From NCBI GenBank assembly GCA_964531095.1, contig CAZHED010000006.1, forward strand, positions 1-64,000: a stretch of DNA of 64,000 nt, read 5' to 3'. Source of the DNA: Palsa-1150 sp964531095. GTDB lineage: Bacteria; Myxococcota_A; Polyangia; Polyangiales; Polyangiaceae. Numbering within the stretch: the stretch's first letter is position 1; the number at the start of each line of letters is the position of its first letter. Shown one piece after another: positions 7,726 through 17,200 of the stretch. Below the pieces are notes generated by a model. That model was not told the DNA's origin. It made no database searches and saw nothing but the letters and a program-made list of their open reading frames with translations. The position numbers were made by a program, and so were the translations under genes.

Positions 7726-10700
7726 ATGATCCAGCGAATCGTTGCGGGCGCACTGCGGATGCCGCTCATCGTGTTCGTCGCCGCGGTCCTTCTCGTCGCG
7801 CTCGGGCTGGCCGCGTACCAGTCGCTCGACATCGAGGCGTATCCCAACCCCGTACCTCCGATGGTCGAGGTCATCACCCAGCCCGACGGCTGGAGCGCGG
7901 AGGAGACGGAGCGCTACGTCACCATCCCGCTCGAGATCGGGCTCTTCGGCATGCCCGGGCTCGACCACATTCGGTCGCAGTCGCTCTTCGGGCTGAGCGA
8001 CGTCAAGTGCTACTTCACGTGGGCGACCGAGTACAAGGACGCGCGCCAACAGGTCATCAACCGCGTCCAGTTCGTGCAGCTGCCGACGGGTATGCAGGCG
8101 GGGCTCTCGCCGTGGAACGCGATCGGCGAGCTTTTCCGGTATCGAGTCGTCGGCAAGGGCTACACGCTCAAAGACCTGAAGACCGCGCAAGACTGGATCC
8201 TCGAGCGCCAGTTCAAGCACGTTCAGGGGGTGATCGACGTCACGAGCTACGGCGGCGAGACCAAGCAGTACCACGTGGAGGTCGACCCCTATCGCCTCCG
8301 CGGTCATGCCGTGACGCTCGGCCAGGTCACGAGCGCGATCCAGAACGCGAACCAGAACGTCGGCGGTCAGCGTCTGCCGATGGGCGAGCAGAGCTACGAC
8401 GTACGCGGCATCGGCCTGCTCGGATCGCACGCGTCGGCGGAGCACGACATCGACAGCGTCGTCGTCGCCGCCCAGAAGGGCACCCCCGTCCGCATTAAAG
8501 ACATCGCCGACGTGGACATCGGCTTCGCGCCGCGCCTCGGCATCGTCGGCTACAACGCCGACCCGGACGTCGTGCAAGGGATCGTGCTCATGAGCTATGG
8601 GTCCGAGACGCCGACGACTTTGCGGGGCATTCACGAGCGCGTGGATTACATCCGCAACAACCACATCTTGCCGCCGGGAATGGATATCGAGCCCTACTAC
8701 GACCGCGGGGCCTTGGTGAAAGTCACCACGCACACGGTGATGGAGAACCTCATTGTGGGCATGGTGCTCGTCACTGCCATCCTGCTCATCTTCCTCGGCC
8801 ACACGGCCGCCGCGCTCATCACCGCCATCAACATTCCGCTGGCGCTCCTCATCGCTTTCTGCGGCCTCGTGAGCACGCGAACGTCGGCGAACCTGATTTC
8901 GCTCGGGGCGGTCGACTTCGGGATCGTCGTCGACTCGACCGTCATCATGATGGAGAATATTTTCCGCCACCTCGGCCCTCACGGCAAAGGGTCGATGCTC
9001 GAACGGATCGAACAGAGCGCGCGCGAGGTCGCGACGCCGATGACGTTCTCGACGCTCATCATCGGCGTGGCGTTCTTGCCGCTCTTTACGATGACCGGTG
9101 TCTCGGGGGTGATCTTCGCACCCATGGCGCGGACCTACGCGTTCGCAATCGGCGGCGCGATTTGCCTCGCACTAACGCTGACGCCCGTACTGGCCTCCAA
9201 GCTGATTCCTGCCCAGAGCGAGGAAAAAGACAGCCTCGCGATGCGCGGGCTCTCGAATTTCTACAACCCGATGTTCTCGTTCGTGGTTCGTCACGCGCGC
9301 TTCGTGGCGCCATTCGCGCTCGTGCCAATCGTGGCCACGGTCCTGCTCTTTCCGATCTTGGGCCGGGAGTTCATGCCCAAGCTCGAGGAGGGCAATTTCT
9401 GGATTCGCGCCACCTTGCCGATGTCGATCTCGCTCGACCAGTCGGCGAAATACGTCGGGCGAATGCGCAGCATTCTGCGAGGCTGCCCCGTGGACACCAG
9501 CGACCCTTGCGACGACGCACACCGCAAGTACCCCGAGGTCGAAACAGTGGTCTCGCAGCTCGGACGGCCCGACGACGGCACCGACGTGTCGGGTTTCTAC
9601 AACATCGAGTTTTTCGCACCGCTCAAGCCATTCGACGAGTGGCCGAGCGGCATGACGAAAGAGAAGCTCACAGAGCAGCTGAACAAAGAGCTCGCCGACG
9701 CGTTCCCGGGCGTGGTGTTCAATTTCTCCCAGTACATCAGCGACAACGTCGAAGAGGCCGTTTCAGGCGTCAAAGGCGAGAACTCGGTCAAAGTGTACGG
9801 GAACGACATCGAGGTCAACGAGAAGGTCGCGGACGCCATCGTCGACGTAATGGAGAAGGTCCCCGGGATCAAAGATCTCGGGCAGTTCAAGTCGATGGGC
9901 CAACCGAACATCCGCATCACGCCGAAGCGCGACGTGTGCGCGCGCTACGGCCTGAACACAGGCGATGTCGACGTGGTCATCCAGGCCGCGATCGGCGGCC
10001 AAGCGGTAACGCAGGTCTACGAGGGCGAGAAGCACTTCGACCTGACCGTGCGCTGGAAGCCCGAGTACCGGATGAGCCTGGAAGCGATCCGTGAAATTAC
10101 GGTCTCGACGCCGGAGGGTGCGCAAGTGCCTCTGGGTCAGCTTGCGGACATTCAAGTGGTCGAAGGCCCGGCGATCATCTATCGCGAAGACAGCGTGCGG
10201 TACTCGCCGGTCAAGTTCAGTGTGCGCGGCCGCGACCTGGCGAGCACGATCGCCGATGCGCAGACGCAGGTCGACCGCGAGATCCCGCCGTGCGACAAGG
10301 CGCCCAGCTGGATCAAGCTCTGCCGCCCGTACGACATGCGCCTCGACTGGGCGGGCGAGATCACCGAGCTTCACGAGGCCGAGGGGCGTCTGCAAATCAT
10401 CATCCCGCTGACCATCCTGCTCATCACGTTCTTGACCTACAGCGCCGTCAAGAACTGGATCGACACGCTCATCGTGCTCACCAATATCCCGGTCGCGTGC
10501 ACGGGGGGCGTACTGGCGCTGCTCGTCACCCAGGTGAACTTCTCGGTGTCGGCCGCCATGGGCTTTATCTCCATTTTCGGGATCGCCATTCAAGACGCGA
10601 TCCTCGTCGTCACCTATTTCCAGCGGCTGCGCGAGACCGAGGGACACTCGATCGAGGACGCGGCGCGCGAAGCGGCGGAGAAGCGGCTGCGACCGTGTCT

Positions 10701-10941
10701 GATGACGACGCTCGTCGCGATGATCGGGCTCTTTCCGGCGGCGGTGTCGAACGGCATCGGCGCGCAGACGCAGAAGCCGCTGGCGATCGTCGTCATCGGA
10801 GGAGCGATGATGCTGGGGCTCGTGGCGCGGTTCATTCAGCCGCCGCTTCTCGTCGTGGCGCACCACTATCGCGAGAGGTATCGCCGGAACGGCGGCAGCT
10901 CGGGACCGGCGGGGGCGCCCGAAGGCTACGCCGAGGCGTGA
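7726..10941 (+). CDS. Heavy-metal-type RND efflux pump (CzcA/CusA family)
   Basis: A 1071-residue inner-membrane proton-driven pump of the HME-RND group, close to the usual length. It begins with a typical first helix and porter domain (SLDIEAYPNPVPPMVEVITQ). The helix 4 proton-relay motif is DFGIVVDSTVIMMEN, with Asp397 and Asp403. This resembles the divalent-cation CzcA pattern (DFG...VD) more than the CusA pattern, although SerThr replaces the usual GlyAla after the second Asp. Two copies of the RND fold are present, the second with helices near residues 900-1050. It is paired with the adaptor upstream. The metal exported cannot be fixed from sequence alone. Confidence 0.92.
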   Translation: MIQRIVAGALRMPLIVFVAAVLLVALGLAAYQSLDIEAYPNPVPPMVEVITQPDGWSAEETERYVTIPLEIGLFGMPGLDHIRSQSLFGLSDVKCYFTWATEYKDARQQVINRVQFVQLPTGMQAGLSPWNAIGELFRYRVVGKGYTLKDLKTAQDWILERQFKHVQGVIDVTSYGGETKQYHVEVDPYRLRGHAVTLGQVTSAIQNANQNVGGQRLPMGEQSYDVRGIGLLGSHASAEHDIDSVVVAAQKGTPVRIKDIADVDIGFAPRLGIVGYNADPDVVQGIVLMSYGSETPTTLRGIHERVDYIRNNHILPPGMDIEPYYDRGALVKVTTHTVMENLIVGMVLVTAILLIFLGHTAAALITAINIPLALLIAFCGLVSTRTSANLISLGAVDFGIVVDSTVIMMENIFRHLGPHGKGSMLERIEQSAREVATPMTFSTLIIGVAFLPLFTMTGVSGVIFAPMARTYAFAIGGAICLALTLTPVLASKLIPAQSEEKDSLAMRGLSNFYNPMFSFVVRHARFVAPFALVPIVATVLLFPILGREFMPKLEEGNFWIRATLPMSISLDQSAKYVGRMRSILRGCPVDTSDPCDDAHRKYPEVETVVSQLGRPDDGTDVSGFYNIEFFAPLKPFDEWPSGMTKEKLTEQLNKELADAFPGVVFNFSQYISDNVEEAVSGVKGENSVKVYGNDIEVNEKVADAIVDVMEKVPGIKDLGQFKSMGQPNIRITPKRDVCARYGLNTGDVDVVIQAAIGGQAVTQVYEGEKHFDLTVRWKPEYRMSLEAIREITVSTPEGAQVPLGQLADIQVVEGPAIIYREDSVRYSPVKFSVRGRDLASTIADAQTQVDREIPPCDKAPSWIKLCRPYDMRLDWAGEITELHEAEGRLQIIIPLTILLITFLTYSAVKNWIDTLIVLTNIPVACTGGVLALLVTQVNFSVSAAMGFISIFGIAIQDAILVVTYFQRLRETEGHSIEDAAREAAEKRLRPCLMTTLVAMIGLFPAAVSNGIGAQTQKPLAIVVIGGAMMLGLVARFIQPPLLVVAHHYRERYRRNGGSSGPAGAPEGYAEA

Positions 10942-10984
10942 GGGCTTGCGGGGCGGCTCGCTCGCCGGGACAATACGCAGTGGC

Positions 10985-12973
10985 ATGGCTACGGCACCGA
11001 ACAAGGCTTCCCGGCGGAGAACGCGCCGGCTGGCGCTGGCCGCTTGCGTTCTGGCGGTCGGAGCCTCGTGCCGCTTCGACCCAGCCTACCGCGATGTCCC
11101 AGAGCCGCTGACGTCGACGTGTACGGTCGGGGCCGTGCGCTGCAGCGGCGAGAGCCTCGAAGCGTGCGTGGGCGACATCCACGCGCAGTCGTGGCAGTCG
11201 ACCGACGACTGCCACGCGCGGGGCCTCGTCTGTGCGCCGTCCCTGGCGAGCTGTACCGCCTGCGCACCGGGAGCGCTGGACTGTCGTGGACAGACCGTCA
11301 TCACGTGCGACGTGTCCGGCCAAACGTGGCAAGACACGACGACTTGCGACGTATCGCACGGGTACGCGTGCCGGCTGGGGGCCTGCCTGCAGCTCTGCGA
11401 TCAGGCCGCCGTGGACCAGTCGAACATCGGCTGCGAGTACTTTGCGGCCGACCTCGACAACGCGGTCATTTCCCCCTCGCTCAACGCAGCAGCGCAGCAG
11501 TACGCGATCGTGGTATCGAACGTGCAGCCTGACCTTCCCGCGAGCGTGACGGTCCAGGAGGACGACTCGCTCCCCGGCGATGCGACACACCAGGAGCGGG
11601 TCGTCGGCACCGCTGTCATCGCGCCCCGCAATCTGGAAGTATTCAAGCTCGGCCCTCGCGAGGTCGATGGCTCACCCGACGGCACGTTCAACACGGGCAC
11701 GGGAACGGCTCTGACTCGCCACGCGTACCGGGTCACGAGCGACTACCCGATCACGGCCTATCAGTTCAACCCGCTCGACAACGTCAACGTCTTTTCCAAC
11801 GACGCGTCGCAGCTGCTGCCGGTGTCGGGGCTCAACGTCGCCGCGGCCCCGGCATACGTCGTGGCGGGCTGGCCCCAGACCATCGCGAACAGCCCGGATC
11901 CAGCCACGGACTTCGGCACGGACTTGCGGGCGTTCGTCGCGGTCATCGCGACGCGCGACGATACCCACGTTCGCTTTCACACGACGGCGCGCGTCATTCC
12001 CGGAGGACCCTTCGGCAGCGGTCTCGACCTGGGGTCGGACGGTACGGCGACGCTTCAGCAATACGAGGTGCTCAATCTGGAGACAGGCGACTTCAACGCG
12101 GACTTCACCGGGTCGACGATCGACGCAGACAAGCCCGTCGTCGTCTTTCCGGGAAGCGAGGCGTCCGACGCGCCGATATTCCAGACGCTCGCCGACCGGT
12201 TCTGCTGCGCGGACCACCTCGAGCACCAAGAGGCCCCGGTTCGAAGCGTCGGCAAGAAGTACGCGCTCGCAAAGATGCCGAACCGAACCACGGCGGTCAT
12301 CGCGGCGGGCGGGGCCATCGGCGAAGTGATCGAAACGGAGTATTACCGCGTCGTGGCCGTCCAGCCCGGGACCACGTACGTCACGACCACGCTGCCCGCG
12401 CCGTGGGCGAGCTTCTCTCTGAACGCGCAAGGAGACTCGCAGGTCATCCCGTCGAAGTCCGACTTCGTCCTCACGGCCTCCCGGCCGGCGATCGTGCTGG
12501 ACGTGACGGCGGGGCAAGACGCGGGAGGCGTCACGCGCGGGCTGCCGGGCGGCGACCCGAGTTTGCCGAACGTCGCGCCCGTCGAGCAGTGGAGGAGTGA
12601 CTACGTCCTTCTCACGCCGGACAAATACGTCTTCGACTACCTCGTCATCGTCGCGCCGAACGGCGCGCACGTGTACGTCGACGCCCTGCCGCTCGACTCG
12701 ACCAATTCGGACGTCACGCCGACCGATGGTCTCGACGACGTCCAGCGTGGGTCACCGTCGCCGCCGTATTGGTCGTACCGATACCAGCTGTCGTATCCGG
12801 TCATCGACCCGACCCAGCAGCCGCCGAACAACATCTTGCCTGGCAAACAGAACGACGGCGTCCATCACATCCAGGCCGACGCGCCCGTGGGCGTGATGGC
12901 CTACGGCTTCGATTCGTACGTGAGCTACGCGTACGCCGGAGGAACGCAGCTTACCGTGATCAACCCGCAATGA
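10985..12973 (+). CDS. Secreted lipoprotein, IgGFc-binding-protein-N-terminal-like
   Basis: A 662-residue exported protein. The ATG at 10985 begins a positively charged signal (SRRRTRRLALAAC) with a lipobox VGASC. Two short Cys-rich modules follow (CTVGAVRCSGESLEAC and CAPGALDCRGQTVITC patterns). The remainder is a beta-rich domain with motifs such as ITAYQFNPLDNVNVFSNDAS and PAYVVAGWPQ, which resemble the IgGFc-binding protein N-terminal domain common in myxobacterial surface proteins. It is probably outer-membrane anchored. The ligand is unknown; adhesion or recognition is only inferred from the family name. It starts 43 bp after the RND pump gene. Confidence 0.75.
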   Translation: MATAPNKASRRRTRRLALAACVLAVGASCRFDPAYRDVPEPLTSTCTVGAVRCSGESLEACVGDIHAQSWQSTDDCHARGLVCAPSLASCTACAPGALDCRGQTVITCDVSGQTWQDTTTCDVSHGYACRLGACLQLCDQAAVDQSNIGCEYFAADLDNAVISPSLNAAAQQYAIVVSNVQPDLPASVTVQEDDSLPGDATHQERVVGTAVIAPRNLEVFKLGPREVDGSPDGTFNTGTGTALTRHAYRVTSDYPITAYQFNPLDNVNVFSNDASQLLPVSGLNVAAAPAYVVAGWPQTIANSPDPATDFGTDLRAFVAVIATRDDTHVRFHTTARVIPGGPFGSGLDLGSDGTATLQQYEVLNLETGDFNADFTGSTIDADKPVVVFPGSEASDAPIFQTLADRFCCADHLEHQEAPVRSVGKKYALAKMPNRTTAVIAAGGAIGEVIETEYYRVVAVQPGTTYVTTTLPAPWASFSLNAQGDSQVIPSKSDFVLTASRPAIVLDVTAGQDAGGVTRGLPGGDPSLPNVAPVEQWRSDYVLLTPDKYVFDYLVIVAPNGAHVYVDALPLDSTNSDVTPTDGLDDVQRGSPSPPYWSYRYQLSYPVIDPTQQPPNNILPGKQNDGVHHIQADAPVGVMAYGFDSYVSYAYAGGTQLTVINPQ

Positions 12974-13019
12974 CCGCATCAATAGTCGCGCATCGCGGAA
13001 AGATGTGGCAGGACAAGGC

Positions 13020-14033
13020 ATGCTTGGCCCTCCTCGTCGCGTGAGCGTTAGCCTTGTCGGGGGGACCGCCGCGATCGCGTCCGCGCTCGCCGCGGGTGCC
13101 TGCGCCCACGGGGGCGAGGTCGGCTCGTCGAGCTCGGGAGCAAACCCCGGCTCGGGAGCGAGCCCGGCCTCCGGAGCGAGCCCCGGCGACCTCCTCGGCG
13201 GCGGCCTCGGCGGCGGCGGGATCCCCCTCGACTGCGACGGGGGGCGTTGCACGTGCGTCAACATCGCGTCGATCGGCAAGCCGGCGCACTACGGCGACAC
13301 GGCCGCATTCACCGACTGGCTCAACTCGAAGAGCACTGCCGCCGTCGACATGTTCCCGGCGCATCCCACCCTCACGGGCGCCTTCCTCTCGCAGTACGAC
13401 GTCCTCATCGTCCAGTGGCTCACCGACAGCAATTCGGGTCCCTATTGGACATTCACCGACGCCGAGATCGAGGCGCTGAAGGAGTGGGTGAACGGCGGCG
13501 GCGGTCTCGTCACGCTGTCCGGGTACGACTCCAATTCCCAAGAAGTCGTTCCACTCAACCGGCTGCTGTCGTTCACGGATATCTCCTACAACACCGACGA
13601 CGTGCTCGCCGCATGCCCGGCCGCTGTCGCGAACCGCTGTTATTGCTGGGGCAACTCCGTGCCGCTCGGTCCGTGGGCGCCCGGTCCGATTGGCAAGAAC
13701 ATCACGCAAGTCGGCGCCTTTCACGGGCGTTCCATCAACCCGGGGAGCGCGTCCGTCGACTGCTCCGACGCGTCGCACACGTACGCGGCCCACGAGACGG
13801 TCGGCAAGGGGCGCGTGTTCGCGTTCACGGACGAGTGGGTGACCTATACGAGCCAGTGGCTCGGAGCCTCCAGCGTCAACACGAGCGCGATGTATACCGA
13901 TCCGAACAACGCTTGTTACCAGCACTCCGCGGCGAACGTCTTTCAGGTTCCGCAGTTCTGGTTCAACGTCATCAGCTGGGAGGCGCAGTCGAAATGCGTC
14001 TTCACGATTCGCGATCCTAGCGTCGTACAATAG
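13020..14033 (+). CDS. Secreted lipoprotein with glutamine-amidotransferase-like fold, function unknown
   Basis: A 337-residue exported protein. A signal sequence ends in lipobox AAGAC (Cys28) and is followed by a Gly/Ser/Ala/Pro linker with GASP-type repeats. The folded part contains LSQYDVLIVQWL and EWVNGGGGLVTLSGYDSN, a pattern seen in class I glutamine-amidotransferase/ThuA-like folds where a pathogen- or carbohydrate-related 'lasso' glycine stretch is common. Several Cys occur (CYCWGN, DCSDAS), consistent with disulfides outside the cytoplasm. ATG 13020 is preferred (AGGA six bases upstream); GTG at 13005 is an alternative. It follows the other lipoprotein gene by 46 bp, so they may act together. 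Not recognised further. Confidence 0.7.
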   Translation: MLGPPRRVSVSLVGGTAAIASALAAGACAHGGEVGSSSSGANPGSGASPASGASPGDLLGGGLGGGGIPLDCDGGRCTCVNIASIGKPAHYGDTAAFTDWLNSKSTAAVDMFPAHPTLTGAFLSQYDVLIVQWLTDSNSGPYWTFTDAEIEALKEWVNGGGGLVTLSGYDSNSQEVVPLNRLLSFTDISYNTDDVLAACPAAVANRCYCWGNSVPLGPWAPGPIGKNITQVGAFHGRSINPGSASVDCSDASHTYAAHETVGKGRVFAFTDEWVTYTSQWLGASSVNTSAMYTDPNNACYQHSAANVFQVPQFWFNVISWEAQSKCVFTIRDPSVVQ

Positions 14034-14060
14034 ACGGAGAAGTGGCTGGAGGTGTCGCCG

Positions 14061-14357
14061 ATGTTCGTCGTCTGTGTAACCGTCCGAGTCGTACCCGAGC
14101 AGGTAGACGCGTTCATCTCTGCGACGCGCGCCAACGCGGAGGCGACGGCTCACGAGCCGAAGAACGTTCGGTTCGACGTCTCGCGTGCCGTGGACGATCC
14201 GGCTCGCTTCTTTCTCTACGAGGTCTATCGAGACGAGGACGGGTTTCGCGAGCACCAGCAGACGGCGCACTATCTCGCGTGGAAGGCGGCCGTGGCGCCG
14301 CTCATGGCCGAGCCGCGCGTGGGCGTCAAACACGTCTTGCTCTTTCCCGAGCGGTAG
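14061..14357 (+). CDS. Antibiotic biosynthesis monooxygenase (ABM) domain protein
   Basis: A 98-residue single-domain protein of the dimeric alpha/beta-barrel ABM family. The pattern is characteristic: VCVTVRVVPEQVDAFISATR, then FDVSRAVDDPARFFLYEVYR, DEDGFREHQQTAHYLAWK. Members include LsrG-like isomerases and quinol-type monooxygenases; the precise reaction is not predictable. The ATG at 14061 follows GGAGG (14048-14052) by 8 bases, which decides it over the GTG at 14052. Its stop codon ends one base before the next ATG, so it is very likely co-transcribed and perhaps translationally coupled with the alcohol dehydrogenase. Confidence 0.85.
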   Translation: MFVVCVTVRVVPEQVDAFISATRANAEATAHEPKNVRFDVSRAVDDPARFFLYEVYRDEDGFREHQQTAHYLAWKAAVAPLMAEPRVGVKHVLLFPER

Positions 14358-14358
14358 C

Positions 14359-15558
14359 ATGGCCAAGGGCGCCGATACGCAGCCCGCTCCGTTTGCCTTC
14401 CGTACCGCGGGCACCGTCGTCTTCGGCCGCGGAACGCGCCACCGCGCCGCGGACGCCGCTGCAGGCTTCGGGCGGCGCGTGCTCCTGATCACCGGGGCGC
14501 GGTCGCTCGCGGAGAGCGGCGAGCTCGATCGGGCGCGCGAAGGGCTCCTGTCGGGTGGGCTTGCAGTGGAGGCGTGGTCGGTGTCCGGCGAGCCTGACGT
14601 GGATGCGGTGGACCGCGGCGCCGCGATCGCACGGGAATGGGGCGCGCAGGCCATCGTCGCGATCGGCGGCGGTAGCGTGCTGGACGCGGCGAAGGCGATC
14701 GCTGCCGTGACGACGAACGAAGGCGCGGCGATCGACTATCTCGAAGACTTGCCCGGCGGCGGGGGCCGCCCGCTCCGCAAGCAGCCGCTTGCGTTGGTGG
14801 CCGTGCCCACGACGGCGGGAACGGGCTCGGAAGTCACGCGCAACGCGGTCTTGCGGGTTCCCCAAGCGGGGCTGAAGCGCAGCATGCGCGACGACCGGAT
14901 GCTGCCGCGTGTCGCCATCGTCGATCCGGATCTGGCCGCGACCGCCCCCCCCCACGTGGCCGTCGCCGCCGCACTCGACGCGCTCACGCACCTCATCGAG
15001 GCGTACGTGTCGCTCGGCGCGCAGCCGACCACCGACCTCTTGGCCTTCGAAGGAGCCCGTCGGGCGACGTCGGCGCTTCGCACTCTGGCCGAGCACCGCT
15101 CGGGCGCGGGAACGTGGGACAATCTCGCGCTCGCGAGCCTCTGGGGCGGTATGGCGCTGGCGAATGCGGGGCTCGGCGCAGTTCACGGGCTGGCCGCTCC
15201 TCTCGGCGGGCGCTGCTCGATTCCGCACGGCGCCGCGTGCGCCGCGCTCCTGTCGCCAACGATCCGGGCAAACGTCGACGCCCTCCGCGCCCGCGGTCGC
15301 GATGCCCCGGCGCTCGCGCGCTACGGCGCGCTGGCCGAGGCGCTCACGGGCAGCAGCGACCCAATCCTTCTCGCGGAAGAATTGGACGCGCTCCGGCGAC
15401 GGCTCGGTGCGAAGCCACTGGGCGCCTATGGCGCCCGCGGGAGCGACGTATCGATCATCGTCGCAGGCGCGCGAGGCGGGAGCATGAAAAATAACCCCGT
15501 CGTGCTAACGGACGCCGAGCTCGAGGGGATCCTCGGCGGGGCGATGACGGAGACGTGA
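14359..15558 (+). CDS. Iron-containing alcohol dehydrogenase family protein (maleylacetate reductase-like)
   Basis: A 399-residue NAD(P)-dependent dehydrogenase of the group III (iron) family. The nucleotide-binding segment is VAIGGGSVLDAAKAIAAV, followed by the family signature VPTTAGTGSEVT. The metal ligands expected from FucO-type enzymes all appear present: Asp and His in ALDALTHLIEAYVS, and two His in GAVHGLAAPLGGRCSIPHG. The substrate is unknown; the neighbouring ABM domain gene suggests an aromatic or quinone catabolic step, by inference only. A run of nine C at 14945-14953 lies within the frame, so an assembly indel there would break the gene. Confidence 0.88.
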   Translation: MAKGADTQPAPFAFRTAGTVVFGRGTRHRAADAAAGFGRRVLLITGARSLAESGELDRAREGLLSGGLAVEAWSVSGEPDVDAVDRGAAIAREWGAQAIVAIGGGSVLDAAKAIAAVTTNEGAAIDYLEDLPGGGGRPLRKQPLALVAVPTTAGTGSEVTRNAVLRVPQAGLKRSMRDDRMLPRVAIVDPDLAATAPPHVAVAAALDALTHLIEAYVSLGAQPTTDLLAFEGARRATSALRTLAEHRSGAGTWDNLALASLWGGMALANAGLGAVHGLAAPLGGRCSIPHGAACAALLSPTIRANVDALRARGRDAPALARYGALAEALTGSSDPILLAEELDALRRRLGAKPLGAYGARGSDVSIIVAGARGGSMKNNPVVLTDAELEGILGGAMTET

Positions 15559-15574
15559 GTTGATCTCGTACAAG

Positions 15575-17100
15575 ATGGCGCGACGCTCGTTCCTGCGCGG
15601 CTGCGGGGGTTCGGCGGCGATCCTTCTGCCGCTGCTCCGCGGTATCGAGGCGCGAGCGCAGGGGCTTCCGCCGCCGCTGCGGTTTCTCACCATTCGCCAC
15701 TCCCAAGGGTCGCCGCTCGATCAGTGGCGTCCGGCCGACGCGGCGACGACGACGACGTACACGCTGCCTGCCAACAGCGTGGCGTTCGCCCCTCTCCAAT
15801 CGAAGATGGTCCTTATCGATGGGCTGAACATCGTGTGCGCGAGCAAGGTCGGCGGCAACGCGGGCACCAACACGTCCGAAGGCGGAACCGTCGCGCTCAT
15901 GACCGGGGTACCGACCCTCGGTCTGGTCGGCCAGCAAGATCACTGCGCCGGAGGCGAGTCGATCGACCAGTTGTTCCTCGACCAATCTCCCGTCCTCGGA
16001 GGGGCGGGTGCGCCGATGTCGAACCGCACGCCGTTCGGGTCGTTGCAGCTCGCCGGCGATATCCGGTCGGACAGGGACGAAGTCGGCCCCCGCGTTCTCT
16101 CGTATCGCCCCCCCAACCTCGCGAACGCCGACATCACTCTGCAGCGGCAGCCGATGTTTCCCGAGACCGATCCGTTGGCGGCCTTCACGAAGATCTTCGG
16201 CGTCGCCCTCCCGTCGGGAACGGGGGCGGCGAGCTTGCTCTCTCAGAAGTTGAGCGTTCTCGACTTCATGCGCAGCGACCTGGCGCGGCTCAACACGCTG
16301 GTCCCGGCCTCCGAGAAGACCAAGCTGCTCGCGTACGCCGACGCGATCCAGGCGCTCGAGGCCACTTTGCGAGGCGCGGTCGCGAGCCTTCCGGGATCGG
16401 CGTGTGTCGTTCCGGCGATGCCACCGATGATTCTGCAGGACGCGCCTGTGCCCGGCGGCTATCTGTACGCGATGCCTGCGGGCGGCACGAAGTTGACGGG
16501 GTGCGACTATTGGGTCGCCGCGGACCCCGCCAGCCACCCCCATCAAGTCGTCGGGCGGCTGCACCTATCGATCATCAAAGCCGCGTTTCTTTGCGACCTC
16601 GCCCGGGTGGCAACATTCAGCTGGTCGTCGGGCACGAGCTGGGTGGCCTTCCCTGGCACATTCAACGGAGCGACGCTCCCCGGAGCCCCAGTGTCCGCGC
16701 CACATTACGGACCGCTGAGCGCGCAAGACCCAGCGACCGCCGCGTGGTGGGCAGCGGTCGATCGCTTTTACTCGGACCAGACTTCGCAAGCGCTCCAGGA
16801 GTTCGACGCGGCCACGGATGTCGACGGGAGCACGCTTCTCGACAGCACGGTCATTCCGTACGTCAGCGAGCTCGCTCGCCGCGTGGACCATAACCAGCAG
16901 AACGTGCCGTTTCTGGTCTTCGGCGGCAAAAACACCCGAATTCAAGGGGGAACGTTCTTGAAGGTCAGCGGCGGCCCACTGGGCGCGCAAACCGGCGCGA
17001 CGACGGGCAACCGTCCCGTGAACGACGTGTGGTTGGCGCTCGCGCCGATCTTCGGCGTGAACCTCGCGTCACTCGGCAGCCAGGCGCAATTCACGGGCCC
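15575..17100 (+). CDS. DUF1552 family Tat-exported protein, cut by assembly gap
   Basis: At least 508 residues of a DUF1552 protein, a family found in Myxococcota and Planctomycetes, often beside DUF1592-type cytochrome-linked proteins. The N-terminus has a twin-arginine motif (ARRSFLRGCGG) followed by a hydrophobic stretch (SAAILLPLLRG), so folded export through Tat is likely. Family-type segments include MVLIDGLNIV, SIDQLFLD, HYGPLSAQD and DSTVIPYVSELA. The ATG at 15575 is preferred for the compact Tat signal; a TTG lies at 15560. The C-terminus runs into the N block at 17101. The molecular function of the family is not established. Confidence 0.85.
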
Positions 17101-17200
17101 NNNNNNNNNNNNNNNNNNNNNNNNNNNNNNNNNNNNNNNNNNNNNNNNNNNNNNNNNNNNNNNNNNNNNNNNNNNNNNNNNNNNNNNNNNNNNNNNNNNN
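17101..17200. other. Assembly gap of 100 N
   Basis: Exactly 100 unknown bases, a conventional scaffold-gap length, so the true distance is unknown. It truncates the 3' ends of two convergent genes, the DUF1552 gene on the plus strand and the unknown gene on the minus strand. Confidence 0.99.

Noticed and set aside
14945..14953. Run of nine C in the iron-ADH gene, plus a similar run at 37862-37870 in hutI
   Set aside because: Considered as phase-variable tracts, but the codons fall in conserved protein segments and such runs are expected at this GC content.
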